NCBI GenBank assembly: GCA_963723235.1
Contig: CAVRPV010000002.1
Span: forward strand, 30,159 to 94,158
Source: CAIRTM01 sp963723235
GTDB lineage: Bacteria; Desulfobacterota; WTBG01; CAIYCZ01; CAIRTM01
Direction: 5' to 3'
Length of the DNA: 64,000 nucleotides
The translations under genes and the position numbers were made by a program. Below are positions 16,977 through 26,731 of the stretch, one piece after another. How positions within the stretch are numbered: the stretch's first letter is position 1; every line of letters starts with the position of its first letter. The notes under the pieces were generated by a model that saw nothing but the letters and a program-made list of their open reading frames with translations, had not been told where the DNA came from and did not search any database.

Positions 16977-19694
16977 ATGACAATACCTCGAACAAAGCTT
17001 TTTGCCGCATTCTTCATGCTGTTTGTGCTGCTGCCCGGCATGGCACGTTCTGCCGAGCAGATGCGCGTTGCCGTGCTGCCTTTTGTTACGCACAGCGAAA
17101 CCGACATGACCTACCTTCAACAGGCCATCCCCACCATGCTTACCAGTCGCCTGGAGGAAACCGGTGACATTGCGGTCGTTGACCGGTCAACGGTTCTTGA
17201 ACAGGTCCAGCGCTTCGACTGGAATGCCATTGATGAGGAGAAGGCGGCTGTTATCGGCAAGCGCCTGCGTGCGGACTTTGTGGTGACCGGAAGCCTGACA
17301 AAAATCGGCTCGCAATGCAGCATTGACGCCCTGATCATCAAAACCGATGACCTGGCCGCAACCCGACGGGCTTATTCAACAGCAGCGGATGAAAGCGCGT
17401 TGCCATTCGAGATGAGCGATCTTGCCAACCGGATTAATCAAACCATTTTCAATAAAGTGATGGTTGCCGATGTGCAGACCCGCGGCAACCTTTTCATTGA
17501 AAAGGACGCCATCCTGTTCGCGATTGAAACCAGAAAAGGACGGGTGTTTTCACCGCAGGTGCTGCAGGAGGACCTGCGGCGCATTTATCAAATGGGATAT
17601 TTCAAAGACATCCAGATTACCACCGAGGAGACAGAACGGGGCATGGTCGTCACGTTTGTGGTTAAGGAAAAACCCATGGTGCGCTCCGTGCAGATCATCG
17701 GCCACAAAAAAATCAAGCTTGACGACCTGCAAAAAGTCATGGAGACCAAGGTGCGCACCATTCTGGATATCGCCAAAGTTAAGGGCGATGTAGCCCGCAT
17801 GCGCAAAGTCTATGTCGATAAGAGCTACTATGAAGTCAGCATCAACTACACCATAACCCCGATTGATGATGATTACAGCTCGGTGGAATTCCGCATTAAG
17901 GAAGGTGAAGCCGTTAAGGTTGCCAATGTAACATTCTCAGGCAACAACTCGATTAAAGCAGGCACGCTGCTCAAGGTTATGGAAACCCGCAAAAAGCACT
18001 GGCTGCTTTCCATATTCACCTCCCGGGGCACGTTCAAGGATGATGCCCTTGTAAAAGACACCGAGCGCATTGCTGCCTACTATTTCAGCCAGGGATTTCT
18101 GCGGGCCAACGTACTCACACCTGAAGTCGAATTTAAGGGCAAAAAGGTATATGTGCATTTTACCATTGAGGAAGGCGATCGATTTACAATCGGCAGCCTT
18201 GATTTCAAGGGGGACTTGATCTACGACACGGATTTTCTGCTCTCGAAGGTAAAGTCGACCCCCGGGGCGACATTCAATGGACAGCTGCTCAATGATGACC
18301 TGATTGCCCTTAAGTCTCTGTACTCATCGAAAGGATTCGCCTTCGCCGACATTACGCCCCTGACCGATATACAGCCTGAGAACAAAACGGTAAATGTAGC
18401 GTTTAATATTCAAAAGGGCGATGAAATCTACCTTGAAAAAATCCGCGTCAGCGGCAATACGAAAACCCGCGATAATGTTATCCGCCGTGAAATGACTCTG
18501 CTTGAAGGAGCTCTCTACGATTCCAATGCAATCGACCGCAGCAGACAGAACATCAACAAGCTTGGTTTTTTCGAGGATGTACTCATCAACACCGAACCCG
18601 GCAGCGTACAGGACCAGGTTAACCTCAACGTGGAGGTTAAGGAGCGCCCCACGGGTTCGTTCAGTATCGGGGCCGGCTACAGCTCGGTTGACAGCATCAT
18701 GGGTATGTTTCAAATTTCCCAGAACAACCTGTTCGGCAAAGGACAGCAATTGACCTTTATGGCGCAGGTTGGCGGGCACTCATCCTATTATAATATCTCA
18801 TTTACCGAACCCTGGTTCCGCGACCGTCCCCAGTCGGTCGGCTTTGACCTGTTCAAAATTGAACAGGAATATGAGGATTTCGACCGTAATTCCACGGGTC
18901 TCAATTTGCGCACCAGCATGCCCTTCAGGGACTGGGATTTCACCCGGCTGCACCTGACCTACCGCCTTGAATCCATTGATATCAAGCTGCAGGATGATGA
19001 GGAGCAGGTTCCGCTTTCCATATCAGAGCAGCAGGGCACCAGCTCGGTCAGCAGCATCATAACCGCCTTGATCAAGGATTCCCGCGATGATCACTGGGCA
19101 CCGCGCAAAGGCGTGTACAACAGTGCCTCCGTAGAGTTTGCCGGCCTGGGTGGCGACGGCCGCTTCATAACCGCAATCGCGAGCGCAGCAAAATTTTTTC
19201 CCGTGCTGAAGGATTCAGCTTTTATGCTGCGCGGCACCATCGGCCAGATTTTCCCCTATATGGGCGAGGACATTCCGATATCCGAAAAATTCTTTCTTGG
19301 CGGCATGAACTCCCTGCGCGGTTTTGAAGCGCGCAGCGTAGGGCCGCGCGAAGTGCGCCCCAAACTCAAACCCGGAGACCCCGGCTACGACCCCACCAAA
19401 AAGTATAATAATAAATATGATGTTGTGGGCGGAAAGAAGGAACTCTACTTCAATGTCGAATACCTGTTCCCGCTTATGAAGTCGGCCGGTTTGCGCGGCA
19501 TGCTGTTTTTTGACTCCGGCAACTCCTATGCAAGCGGGGATGGGTTCTTCTCAGACATGCGCAACGATGTGGGCGTTGGTGCCAACTGGTACTCGCCTTT
19601 CGGCCCGCTGAAAGTGGTCTGGGGCTACAACCTGTCGCCAAAATACGATGAAAGCAGCAGCAACTTTGAATTTTCCATGGGCGGGCAATTTTAA
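16977..19694 (+). CDS. bamA: Outer-membrane protein assembly factor BamA with extra N-terminal domain
   Basis: BamA inserts beta-barrel proteins into the outer membrane. The 905-aa protein has a signal peptide (cleavage near residue 26). A domain at about 28-155, starting RVAVLPFVTHSETD and containing DFVVTGSLTKIG, resembles the FlgO/TolB-N type. POTRA repeats run from about 163 to 560, followed by a C-terminal 16-strand barrel whose LRGFEARSVGPRE near 779 matches the conserved (V/L)RGF element. Ordinary BamA lacks the first domain and is about 100 residues shorter. I recall similar extended forms in sulfate-reducing deltaproteobacteria. It is followed by skp and lpxD. Confidence 0.93.
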   Translation: MTIPRTKLFAAFFMLFVLLPGMARSAEQMRVAVLPFVTHSETDMTYLQQAIPTMLTSRLEETGDIAVVDRSTVLEQVQRFDWNAIDEEKAAVIGKRLRADFVVTGSLTKIGSQCSIDALIIKTDDLAATRRAYSTAADESALPFEMSDLANRINQTIFNKVMVADVQTRGNLFIEKDAILFAIETRKGRVFSPQVLQEDLRRIYQMGYFKDIQITTEETERGMVVTFVVKEKPMVRSVQIIGHKKIKLDDLQKVMETKVRTILDIAKVKGDVARMRKVYVDKSYYEVSINYTITPIDDDYSSVEFRIKEGEAVKVANVTFSGNNSIKAGTLLKVMETRKKHWLLSIFTSRGTFKDDALVKDTERIAAYYFSQGFLRANVLTPEVEFKGKKVYVHFTIEEGDRFTIGSLDFKGDLIYDTDFLLSKVKSTPGATFNGQLLNDDLIALKSLYSSKGFAFADITPLTDIQPENKTVNVAFNIQKGDEIYLEKIRVSGNTKTRDNVIRREMTLLEGALYDSNAIDRSRQNINKLGFFEDVLINTEPGSVQDQVNLNVEVKERPTGSFSIGAGYSSVDSIMGMFQISQNNLFGKGQQLTFMAQVGGHSSYYNISFTEPWFRDRPQSVGFDLFKIEQEYEDFDRNSTGLNLRTSMPFRDWDFTRLHLTYRLESIDIKLQDDEEQVPLSISEQQGTSSVSSIITALIKDSRDDHWAPRKGVYNSASVEFAGLGGDGRFITAIASAAKFFPVLKDSAFMLRGTIGQIFPYMGEDIPISEKFFLGGMNSLRGFEARSVGPREVRPKLKPGDPGYDPTKKYNNKYDVVGGKKELYFNVEYLFPLMKSAGLRGMLFFDSGNSYASGDGFFSDMRNDVGVGANWYSPFGPLKVVWGYNLSPKYDESSSNFEFSMGGQF

Positions 19695-19750
19695 GCCGCA
19701 TACATAAGGAGGCAATCCTGGTCTCTTTCTAGATAGCAAAAGTTTTTAAA

Positions 19751-19880
19751 TGCTTTTCAAAAATGACCGGATGCAAGGCGCGCGTAATTATTTGTAGGCA
19801 CCGCATGCCGTACCCCTACCGTACGCCGCAAAGACGAATGATGAGCGCAACGCAACAGATGGCCGTTTTTCAACAGCATG
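19751..19880. repeat. Dispersed inverted-repeat element, copy 2
   Basis: Located between bamA and skp, it carries the core CCGGATGCAAGGCGCGCG, TACGCCGCAAAGACGAATGA and the right end TTTTTCAACAGCATG. In its middle is a degenerate copy of a palindrome (GTAGG..CCCCTAC) that is perfect in the copy at 61003. Outer limits are approximate. Confidence 0.75.
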
Positions 19881-19935
19881 TTCAAGAAGCAAACAAACCC
19901 TGGTGCACCATACAAATCAAAGGAGATCAAACACT

Positions 19936-20460
19936 ATGAAAAAAACGCTACTGTCACTCATGCTCACAACCGCGCTGCTGGCAGCAGGAACCATCTGCAA
20001 TGCCGCCGAACTGAAAATCGGCTATGTTAATATTCAGCGCGCGGTTGCGGAAAGCAAAATCGGCAAATCAGCCAACGAAAAATTCACCGTTGAGGCAAAC
20101 CGGGTAAAAGACGATATCATGAAACAGAAAGAGAGCATTCAGCAGGCAGCCGAAATGCTGCAAAAACAAAGCGCGATGCTCACCGATGATGTCCGCCGCT
20201 CCAAGGAACTTGATATGGCACGCCGCCAGCGCGACTATGAGCGCATGGTAGAGGACCAAAAGGCCGAACTGCAGCTCAAAGAGGCGCAACTCACGGGCGA
20301 GATCCTGGAGAAGTTGATTCCGTTAGTGCGTGACTACGGCAAAAAACACGATTTCAGCATCATCTTCGAGCGCTCCGAGCGGGTGCTGCTCTATGCGGAA
20401 GAAGGCCTTGACCTGACCGATAAAATTATTGCAATGCTTGACAGCGGTTCTCAAAACTAA
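19936..20460 (+). CDS. skp: Periplasmic chaperone Skp/OmpH
   Basis: Skp holds unfolded outer-membrane proteins in the periplasm on their way to BamA. The 174-aa protein has a signal peptide ending near CNAAE, then IGYVNIQRAVAESKIGK, the typical first strand, and a long charged coiled coil. ATG 19936 follows AAAGGAG at good spacing. It lies between bamA and lpxD as in most Gram-negative bacteria. Confidence 0.92.
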   Translation: MKKTLLSLMLTTALLAAGTICNAAELKIGYVNIQRAVAESKIGKSANEKFTVEANRVKDDIMKQKESIQQAAEMLQKQSAMLTDDVRRSKELDMARRQRDYERMVEDQKAELQLKEAQLTGEILEKLIPLVRDYGKKHDFSIIFERSERVLLYAEEGLDLTDKIIAMLDSGSQN

Positions 20461-20474
20461 CAGCAGGCCTGTAT

Positions 20475-21527
20475 ATGGAAATTTCCCTCAAAGAAATCGC
20501 ACGGATTCTGGGCGGTGAGATTGACGGTGATGAAAACTGCATCATCTCGGGTCTGGCCGGCATTGAAAAGGCCGGGCCCGGCGACATCACCTTTGTCGCC
20601 AACCCGAAATACGCGCAATACATTGCCACCACGCGGGCCTCGGCCATTGTGTGCGCCCCGGAAACCATTGCACCGGGTCGAAACCTCATAAAGGTTGCCA
20701 ATCCCTACCTGGCGTACGCAAAAGCACTGCGATTTCTCAACCCTGCGCCGAAAGAGCCCGGCACGATTGATCCGCATGCAATAATTGCCGACAACGTCCA
20801 CATGGGCAGCAATGTCACGGTGTACCCCTTCGTATATATCGGCGAGGGCTGCCGCCTGGGCGACAATGTGACCATATACCCGCACTGCTACATCGGCAGA
20901 AATGTTTCAATCGGAGACGGCACGCTTGTGCATCCAAACGTCACGATCGAAGAGCGCTGCATAATCGGAAGCCGGGTCATTATTCATGCCGGCACCGTAA
21001 TCGGCAGCGACGGATTCGGCTTTGCGCGCGACAAGGCCGCGTATTACAAAATACCGCAGCTGGGCATAGTGCAGATCGACGATGACGTGGAGATCGGCGC
21101 GTGCAATACCATTGACCGCGCTGCGCTGGAGCGCACCTGGATCAAGCGCGGCACAAAAACCGATAACCTGGTGCAGATCGCCCATAATGTCATTATCGGG
21201 GAAGACTGCTGTGTGGTGGCCCAGACCGGCATCTCCGGCAGCACCAAACTCGGCGACCGGGTTATCATGGCCGGCCAGAGCGCCGCTGTTGGACATATCA
21301 CCATCGGCAGCGATTGTATCGTCGGCGCGCGCGGCGCCGTCAGTGCCGATCTTCCGGACGGACAGATCGTCTCAGGTGCCCCGGCGATAGAGCATAAAAA
21401 ATTCTTGAGGGCGACAACCACATTTCCGAAACTGCCGGACATGCGCCGTACCCTTGTACAACTCACGCAAAAAGTAGAAGCCCTCGAAGCAGCGCTTCAC
21501 AAACAACAGGAGAAAGACAGGATATGA
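20475..21527 (+). CDS. lpxD: UDP-3-O-(3-hydroxyacyl)glucosamine N-acyltransferase
   Basis: LpxD adds the second acyl chain in lipid A synthesis. The 350-aa protein has the N-terminal uridine-binding domain (1-100), then left-handed beta-helix hexapeptide repeats, with the catalytic His in VQIAHNVIIGED and the segment CNTIDRAALERTWIKRG. A C-terminal helix follows from about 320. Its stop overlaps the fabZ start (ATGA). Confidence 0.96.
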   Translation: MEISLKEIARILGGEIDGDENCIISGLAGIEKAGPGDITFVANPKYAQYIATTRASAIVCAPETIAPGRNLIKVANPYLAYAKALRFLNPAPKEPGTIDPHAIIADNVHMGSNVTVYPFVYIGEGCRLGDNVTIYPHCYIGRNVSIGDGTLVHPNVTIEERCIIGSRVIIHAGTVIGSDGFGFARDKAAYYKIPQLGIVQIDDDVEIGACNTIDRAALERTWIKRGTKTDNLVQIAHNVIIGEDCCVVAQTGISGSTKLGDRVIMAGQSAAVGHITIGSDCIVGARGAVSADLPDGQIVSGAPAIEHKKFLRATTTFPKLPDMRRTLVQLTQKVEALEAALHKQQEKDRI

Positions 21528-21952
21528 TTACGATCAAAGACATTATGCGATATCTTCCGCACCGATACCCCTTCCTTCTGGTTGACCGTGTGCTTGAGAC
21601 CGTTCCGCAGAAGCGCATCGTGGCAATAAAAAACGTCACGATCAACGAGCCTTTTTTCCAGGGCCATTTCCCCGGCGAGCCCATCATGCCGGGGGTGCTG
21701 ATCGTTGAGGCGATGGCTCAGACCTGGGGCATACTGCTGATGAGCAGCGGGGAGATGGATGTTTCAAAGAACAGCAATATACGGTTTCTCGGCATCGATA
21801 AATGCCGGTTCCGCAGGGCGGTAGTGCCCGGCGACCAGCTCCGGTTCGAGCTTGAGGCCATTGCGGTCAAGCGGGGCATATGGAAATTCGGTGGCAAGGC
21901 CTATGTGGGCGATGAAGTGGCGGCTGAAGCTGTGCTGATGGCGACCATGTAA
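21524..21952 (+). CDS. fabZ: 3-hydroxyacyl-ACP dehydratase FabZ
   Basis: FabZ dehydrates 3-hydroxyacyl-ACP and so competes with LpxA/LpxD for their substrate. The 142-aa hot-dog protein shows LPHRYPFLLVDRV and GHFPGEPIMPGVLIVEAMAQ, with the catalytic His and Glu. It is coupled to lpxD by a four-base overlap and lies 29 bases before lpxA. Confidence 0.97.
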   Translation: MITIKDIMRYLPHRYPFLLVDRVLETVPQKRIVAIKNVTINEPFFQGHFPGEPIMPGVLIVEAMAQTWGILLMSSGEMDVSKNSNIRFLGIDKCRFRRAVVPGDQLRFELEAIAVKRGIWKFGGKAYVGDEVAAEAVLMATM

Positions 21953-21981
21953 ATGAAACTGTTCAGGGAAAGGGGCTGTCA

Positions 21982-22755
21982 ATGATTCACAGCACTGCAC
22001 TAGTCAGCAGTAAGGCTGATATCGGGGCCGGCGTTGCAATCGGGGCCTACAGCATTATCGGCGATGAGGTCACCATCGGCCAGGGGACGGTCATCGGGCC
22101 CCATGTGGTTATGAAGGGACCGGCTACCATCGGCCAGGGCTGCCGGATTTACCAGTTCTCCTCGATCGGGGAAGATCCGCAGGACCTGAAATATCACGGC
22201 GAGCGCACCCTGCTCACCATCGGCGACAATAATACCATACGGGAGTATGTAACTATCAACCGCGGCACCGAGGGCGGCGGGGGCATTACCAGCATCGGCA
22301 ACAATAATCTTATTATGGCCTACTGCCATATAGCACATGACTGCCGGCTTGCCAGCAACATCATTATGTCCAACTGCGCGAACCTCGCCGGCCACATCAC
22401 CATCGAAGACTATGTCATTATCAGCGGCCTTGTGGGCATTCATCAGTTCGTGCGCATCGGCGCCTATGCCATGGTCGGCGGGGTTTCGGGCGTGCCTCAG
22501 GACGTGCCGCCATATGTGATTGCCGCCGGCGAGCGCACGAAATTAAGCGGCGTCAATATCGTGGGGCTGAAGCGCCACGGATTTTCTCCCGAAGTGATTT
22601 CCGAGCTGAAGAACGCCTACCGGATTTTTTTCCGCTCGGGGCTGACGGTGAAGCGGGCAGTTCAGACGATAGAGGAAGAGGGCCTTGAGTCGGCCGAGGT
22701 ACAGTACCTGAGCAATTTTATTCTAAACTCCGAGCGGGGGGTGCTGAGAAAATGA
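21982..22755 (+). CDS. lpxA: UDP-N-acetylglucosamine O-acyltransferase
   Basis: LpxA performs the first acylation of lipid A synthesis. The 257-aa left-handed beta-helix protein shows hexapeptide repeats from the N-terminus, the catalytic His in YCHIAHDCRLASN, and GLVGIHQFVRIGAYAM. Its stop overlaps the start of a Gfo/Idh-type gene by four bases, which suggests coupled expression. Whether it uses UDP-GlcNAc or a 3-amino analogue is not decided by sequence. Confidence 0.96.
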   Translation: MIHSTALVSSKADIGAGVAIGAYSIIGDEVTIGQGTVIGPHVVMKGPATIGQGCRIYQFSSIGEDPQDLKYHGERTLLTIGDNNTIREYVTINRGTEGGGGITSIGNNNLIMAYCHIAHDCRLASNIIMSNCANLAGHITIEDYVIISGLVGIHQFVRIGAYAMVGGVSGVPQDVPPYVIAAGERTKLSGVNIVGLKRHGFSPEVISELKNAYRIFFRSGLTVKRAVQTIEEEGLESAEVQYLSNFILNSERGVLRK

Positions 22756-23714
22756 AACCGGTTCGTGCTGCCGTTGTCGGTGTCGGGTATCTGGGGAAAT
22801 TTCATGCTGAAAAGTATGCCGGCCTTGCCGAGGCTGAGCTTGTAGCTGTTGTGGATGCCGACATTGATCGGGCCCGCGAGATCGGGGCGAAGCATAACGC
22901 GGCAGCCTTCAGCGATTACCGCGAACTGATCGGCAAAGTGGATGCCGTGAGCATCGTCGTGCCGACCGACCAGCATCACCGCATCGCCCGCGGCTGCCTC
23001 GAAAACGGCCTGGACGTACTGGTTGAAAAGCCCATAACCGTCACGCTGGAAGAGGCTGACGACCTGATAGCCATAGCGAAAAAAAACAACCGCATTCTGC
23101 AGGTTGGACATCTTGAACGCTTTAATGCTGCTGTGCTGGCCCTCAAGGACGTCATCAAAAACCCCCTGTTTATTGAAACCCACCGACTGGCCCTGTTTAA
23201 GAACCGCGGCACCGATGTTGATGTTATTCTTGATATCATGATTCATGATATCGACATTATTCTGAACATGGTAAACTCTCCGGTCACGGCAATACACGCT
23301 GTCGGCGTCCCGATTGTATCCCCTGAAAAAAATGATATTGCCAATGTCCGCCTTGAATTCGCGACCGGTTGCGTTGCCAACGTTACCGCCAGCCGTATCT
23401 CGCTCAAGGAAATGCGCAAAACCAGAATATTTCAGCCGGATGCCTATATATCAATCGATTTTGCCACACAGCAGGCTGAAGTCTTCAAGCGCATGGAAGA
23501 TGCGGAAGCCGTCGATGGAATGCCCCAAATCATGTATGACGAGATCAACATCGTTCAGGGTGATGCCTTGCTTAACGAAATCAGCTCATTTCTTGACAGT
23601 GTTGATACACGCCGTGAGCCATCCGTGCCCGGCGAAGCCGGTCGCAACGCGTTGAAAGTTGCCCTTGAAATCGTCGAACAGATTGAACACCGCAAAAAAA
23701 AGATTCGGTTCTAG
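22752..23714 (+). CDS. Gfo/Idh/MocA-family oxidoreductase in the lipid A cluster
   Basis: This is a 320-aa NAD(P)-dependent sugar oxidoreductase. The Rossmann motif GVGYLGKFHAEKY stands at the N-terminus and the EKP motif in VEKPITVTLEEA near residue 94. It overlaps lpxA by four bases and precedes lpxB. In Acidithiobacillus, GnnA of this family sits between lpxA and lpxB and oxidises UDP-GlcNAc, with GnnB aminating the product. Here no GnnB aminotransferase is nearby. The position is also where lpxI stands in some bacteria. A lipid A precursor or other nucleotide sugar is the likely substrate, by context only. Confidence 0.88.
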   Translation: MKPVRAAVVGVGYLGKFHAEKYAGLAEAELVAVVDADIDRAREIGAKHNAAAFSDYRELIGKVDAVSIVVPTDQHHRIARGCLENGLDVLVEKPITVTLEEADDLIAIAKKNNRILQVGHLERFNAAVLALKDVIKNPLFIETHRLALFKNRGTDVDVILDIMIHDIDIILNMVNSPVTAIHAVGVPIVSPEKNDIANVRLEFATGCVANVTASRISLKEMRKTRIFQPDAYISIDFATQQAEVFKRMEDAEAVDGMPQIMYDEINIVQGDALLNEISSFLDSVDTRREPSVPGEAGRNALKVALEIVEQIEHRKKKIRF

Positions 23715-23757
23715 GCCCCGGGCCTGGACCGTGAATGCGCCTGGCAGAAAGCGGATA

Positions 23758-24912
23758 ATGGACATTAAAACTCCCCGTGTCATGATTGTTACCGGTGAAA
23801 CCTCCGGCGATCACCATGGCGCCCTTGTCTTAAAGGCCCTCAAACGACGCTATCCTGAGCTGCAATGCTGCGGCATCGGCGGTGATGAACTGCAGCAGGC
23901 CGATATGCGGCTGCTGTACCACAACCGGCACCTGGCGGTGGTCGGCCTGGTTGAGGTGCTGGCACATGCGCCCCATATTCTGCGTGCGTTCAGGGCCCTG
24001 CGGCGCGAAATTAAAACCAACCCACCCGATCTTATTATTTTTATAGATTATCCTGATTTTAATCTGCGCATGGCGGCATTTGCAAAACGCTGCGGCGTGC
24101 CGGTGCTCTACTACATCAGCCCGCAGATATGGGCCTGGCGGCAGGGACGGGCAAAAAAAATCGCGCGAATCGTTGATACCATGGCGGTCATATTCCCCTT
24201 TGAAGTGCCGTTCTATACCAGGGTGGGGCTGGATGCGCATTTTGTCGGACATCCGCTTATGGATCAGCCCATGCAACTGCTGAGCAGGCCCGAGGCCCTG
24301 CAGCGCTTCGGGCTTAACGATACCTGGCCGATTATAGGCCTGCTTCCGGGCAGCCGCACCGGTGAAATCAAGCGCCTGCTGCCGCCCATGCTCGGAGCAG
24401 CTGAACGCATCCACGCACAGTATCCTGAGGCGCAATTTATTATTCCGGCCGCGCAGGGCCTGAACCACGAGAACATCCGTGCCCTGGCAGGTACGCTGCA
24501 GGCGCCGGTACGGGTGGTGCCCGGCAATTTTTACGATGCGGTGAACTGTTGCGATATCGCCCTGGTAACCTCGGGAACGGCAACCCTGCAAACCGCCCTG
24601 CTCGGCAAACCCATGATTATTGTCTACCGCATTTCACTGCTGACCTACCTGCTCGGGCGCATGCTGATCCGGGTTCCCTGTATCGGTCTTGCCAACATTG
24701 TTGCAGGCTCAATGGTTGTCCCGGAACTTATTCAACATAATGCCACGGCCGACCGCATTGCAGGGGAGGCCCTGGCGCTTTTGGACGACGACAGCCGCCG
24801 CAATCAAATCAAGCAGCGGCTCAACACCGTTAAACAGGCTCTGGGCGGCCCAGGCGCATCAGAGCGGGTTGCAGACCTTGCCGCCGATATGCTGGCCGCA
24901 GGACGCCCGTAA
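23758..24912 (+). CDS. lpxB: Lipid A disaccharide synthase
   Basis: LpxB joins UDP-diacylglucosamine and lipid X to the lipid A disaccharide. The 384-aa GT-B glycosyltransferase begins with TGETSGDHHGALVLKALK, and has YYISPQIWAWRQGR, FEVPFY and LLPGSRTGEIKRLLP, all family marks. ATG 23758 starts the conserved part; the frame upstream overlaps the preceding gene without similarity. It lies 43 bases after the oxidoreductase gene. Confidence 0.95.
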   Translation: MDIKTPRVMIVTGETSGDHHGALVLKALKRRYPELQCCGIGGDELQQADMRLLYHNRHLAVVGLVEVLAHAPHILRAFRALRREIKTNPPDLIIFIDYPDFNLRMAAFAKRCGVPVLYYISPQIWAWRQGRAKKIARIVDTMAVIFPFEVPFYTRVGLDAHFVGHPLMDQPMQLLSRPEALQRFGLNDTWPIIGLLPGSRTGEIKRLLPPMLGAAERIHAQYPEAQFIIPAAQGLNHENIRALAGTLQAPVRVVPGNFYDAVNCCDIALVTSGTATLQTALLGKPMIIVYRISLLTYLLGRMLIRVPCIGLANIVAGSMVVPELIQHNATADRIAGEALALLDDDSRRNQIKQRLNTVKQALGGPGASERVADLAADMLAAGRP

Positions 24913-24967
24913 CAAGCGCCCCGCTCATAGGCGCCCGAACAACGCAAACATTGTATATGCCGAAACT

Positions 24968-26731
24968 ATGTCAACCCATAACCTGTCTACCTACAAACGT
25001 CTGATTCCCTTCATCAGGCCATACTGGAAACGCATTGCTCTGGCAGGCCTTTGCGCCATACCGCCATCGCTATGCGCCGCCGGTCTTGCTTTTTTAATGA
25101 AACCGGCAATCGACGACGTGTTCATAAAAAAAGACATGGCCATTCTCACACTGATTCCACTGGCCATCATTGCCCTGTTCAGCATACGGGCCATCTTTGA
25201 ATTCAGCTATGAGTACCTCATTGGAGAAGCCGGCAGCCGTATCATCAACGACTTCCGCAATATACTGTTTGAGCATGTACAGAACCTCAGCGTATCATTC
25301 TTCATAAAAAATCCGACCGGGGAACTGATGTCGCGTGTAACGAATGACGTCAACCTGCTGGAACGCGCTGCCGCTAAAGGCTTCATCGATTTTTTGCAGG
25401 AAACAACCACCCTGTGCGGACTGACATTCGTACTGTTCACTCAGGATCTGCTCCTTGCCGGCATTGCCATGCTTGTGATGCCCTGGGCACTGATTCCCTT
25501 TCTGCGCTTTGGTAAAAAAACGCACACCTACTCCACGCGCGGACAGGAAAAAGTCGGCCGGCTTGCAACGCTGATTCATGAGACCATTTCCGGATGCCGC
25601 ATTGTCAAGGCCTTCGGCATGGAGGCGTATGAAAACAGCCGCTTTGACGCTGAAAACTTCAGGATCATGAAGCTATACAATAAGCGCATAAAAATCAGGG
25701 CTAAGACCGGACCGACGATGGAATTGATCGGCGGCATTGCAGGAGCTGCGGTCATCGTATACGGCGGTCTGCGGGTGCTCAGCGGAGGGCTGACACCAGG
25801 CCAGTTTTTTGCTTTTATGACAGCGCTTTTTCTGCTGTATGGACCGATAAGAAGGATCAGCGATGCCTGGCAGGACATTCAGGAAGGGCTTGCCGCATCC
25901 CGGCGAGTATTTGACGTGCTTGACCAGCAGCCCGAGATAGCAGAAAAGTCCAGCGCCCCGGCCCTGCCCTCATCAAAGGGTGAGATTTGTTTTAACAATG
26001 TCGACTTTGCCTACAACACCGAACCGGTTTTAAAGGGGATCAATTTGACCGTGAAACCTGGAGAGGTTATTGCACTTGTCGGCATGACCGGCTCGGGCAA
26101 AACCAGCCTTGTTAATTTATTACCGCGTTTTTTCGATGTGAGTGCCGGATCGTTGACCATTAACGGCTGCGACGTGCGCGACGTCAGCCTGTGCTCGCTG
26201 CGCGCACACATTGCACTGGTAAGTCAGCACCCCTACCTGTTTAATGCAAGCGTGCATGAGAATATCAGCTACGGCTCTCCCGGACAAAGCCGCGAAGCCG
26301 TTATTGAGGCAGCACGCAAAGCTTCGGCGCTTGACTTTATCGAACAGTTGCCCGACGGCTTTGACACTTCTGTGGGCGAACACGGCAACCGCCTGTCCGG
26401 CGGACAACGCCAGCGTATTGCAATCGCCCGGGCGATTTTAAAAGATGCCCCGATCCTGATTCTTGATGAGGCCACCGCATCGCTGGATGTGCAGCTTGAA
26501 CAACAGATACAAAAGTCGCTTGAACTGTTAATCAGCGCGCGCACCGCTTTTATCATTTCACACCGCCTTTCAACCATTCGCAACGCCAACCGGATTATCG
26601 TGCTGAAGGCCGGCCGGATTGTCGAGCAGGGTCCTCATGATGAACTATTCAGCCTCGGGGGTGAATACACCAAATTATATTCTGTGTTTTTACAGGATGA
26701 TTCGCGCCGCAATGGAGAACAAAGCGCCTGA
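24968..26731 (+). CDS. msbA: Lipid A/lipid ABC exporter, MsbA family
   Basis: MsbA flips core lipid A across the inner membrane. The 587-aa half-transporter has six transmembrane segments in the first 300 residues and a C-terminal ATPase with Walker A GMTGSGKTSL, signature LSGGQRQRIAIARA and Walker B ILILDEATASLD. Its context between lpxB and waaA supports MsbA over other exporters of the family. It overlaps waaA by one base. Confidence 0.92.
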   Translation: MSTHNLSTYKRLIPFIRPYWKRIALAGLCAIPPSLCAAGLAFLMKPAIDDVFIKKDMAILTLIPLAIIALFSIRAIFEFSYEYLIGEAGSRIINDFRNILFEHVQNLSVSFFIKNPTGELMSRVTNDVNLLERAAAKGFIDFLQETTTLCGLTFVLFTQDLLLAGIAMLVMPWALIPFLRFGKKTHTYSTRGQEKVGRLATLIHETISGCRIVKAFGMEAYENSRFDAENFRIMKLYNKRIKIRAKTGPTMELIGGIAGAAVIVYGGLRVLSGGLTPGQFFAFMTALFLLYGPIRRISDAWQDIQEGLAASRRVFDVLDQQPEIAEKSSAPALPSSKGEICFNNVDFAYNTEPVLKGINLTVKPGEVIALVGMTGSGKTSLVNLLPRFFDVSAGSLTINGCDVRDVSLCSLRAHIALVSQHPYLFNASVHENISYGSPGQSREAVIEAARKASALDFIEQLPDGFDTSVGEHGNRLSGGQRQRIAIARAILKDAPILILDEATASLDVQLEQQIQKSLELLISARTAFIISHRLSTIRNANRIIVLKAGRIVEQGPHDELFSLGGEYTKLYSVFLQDDSRRNGEQSA

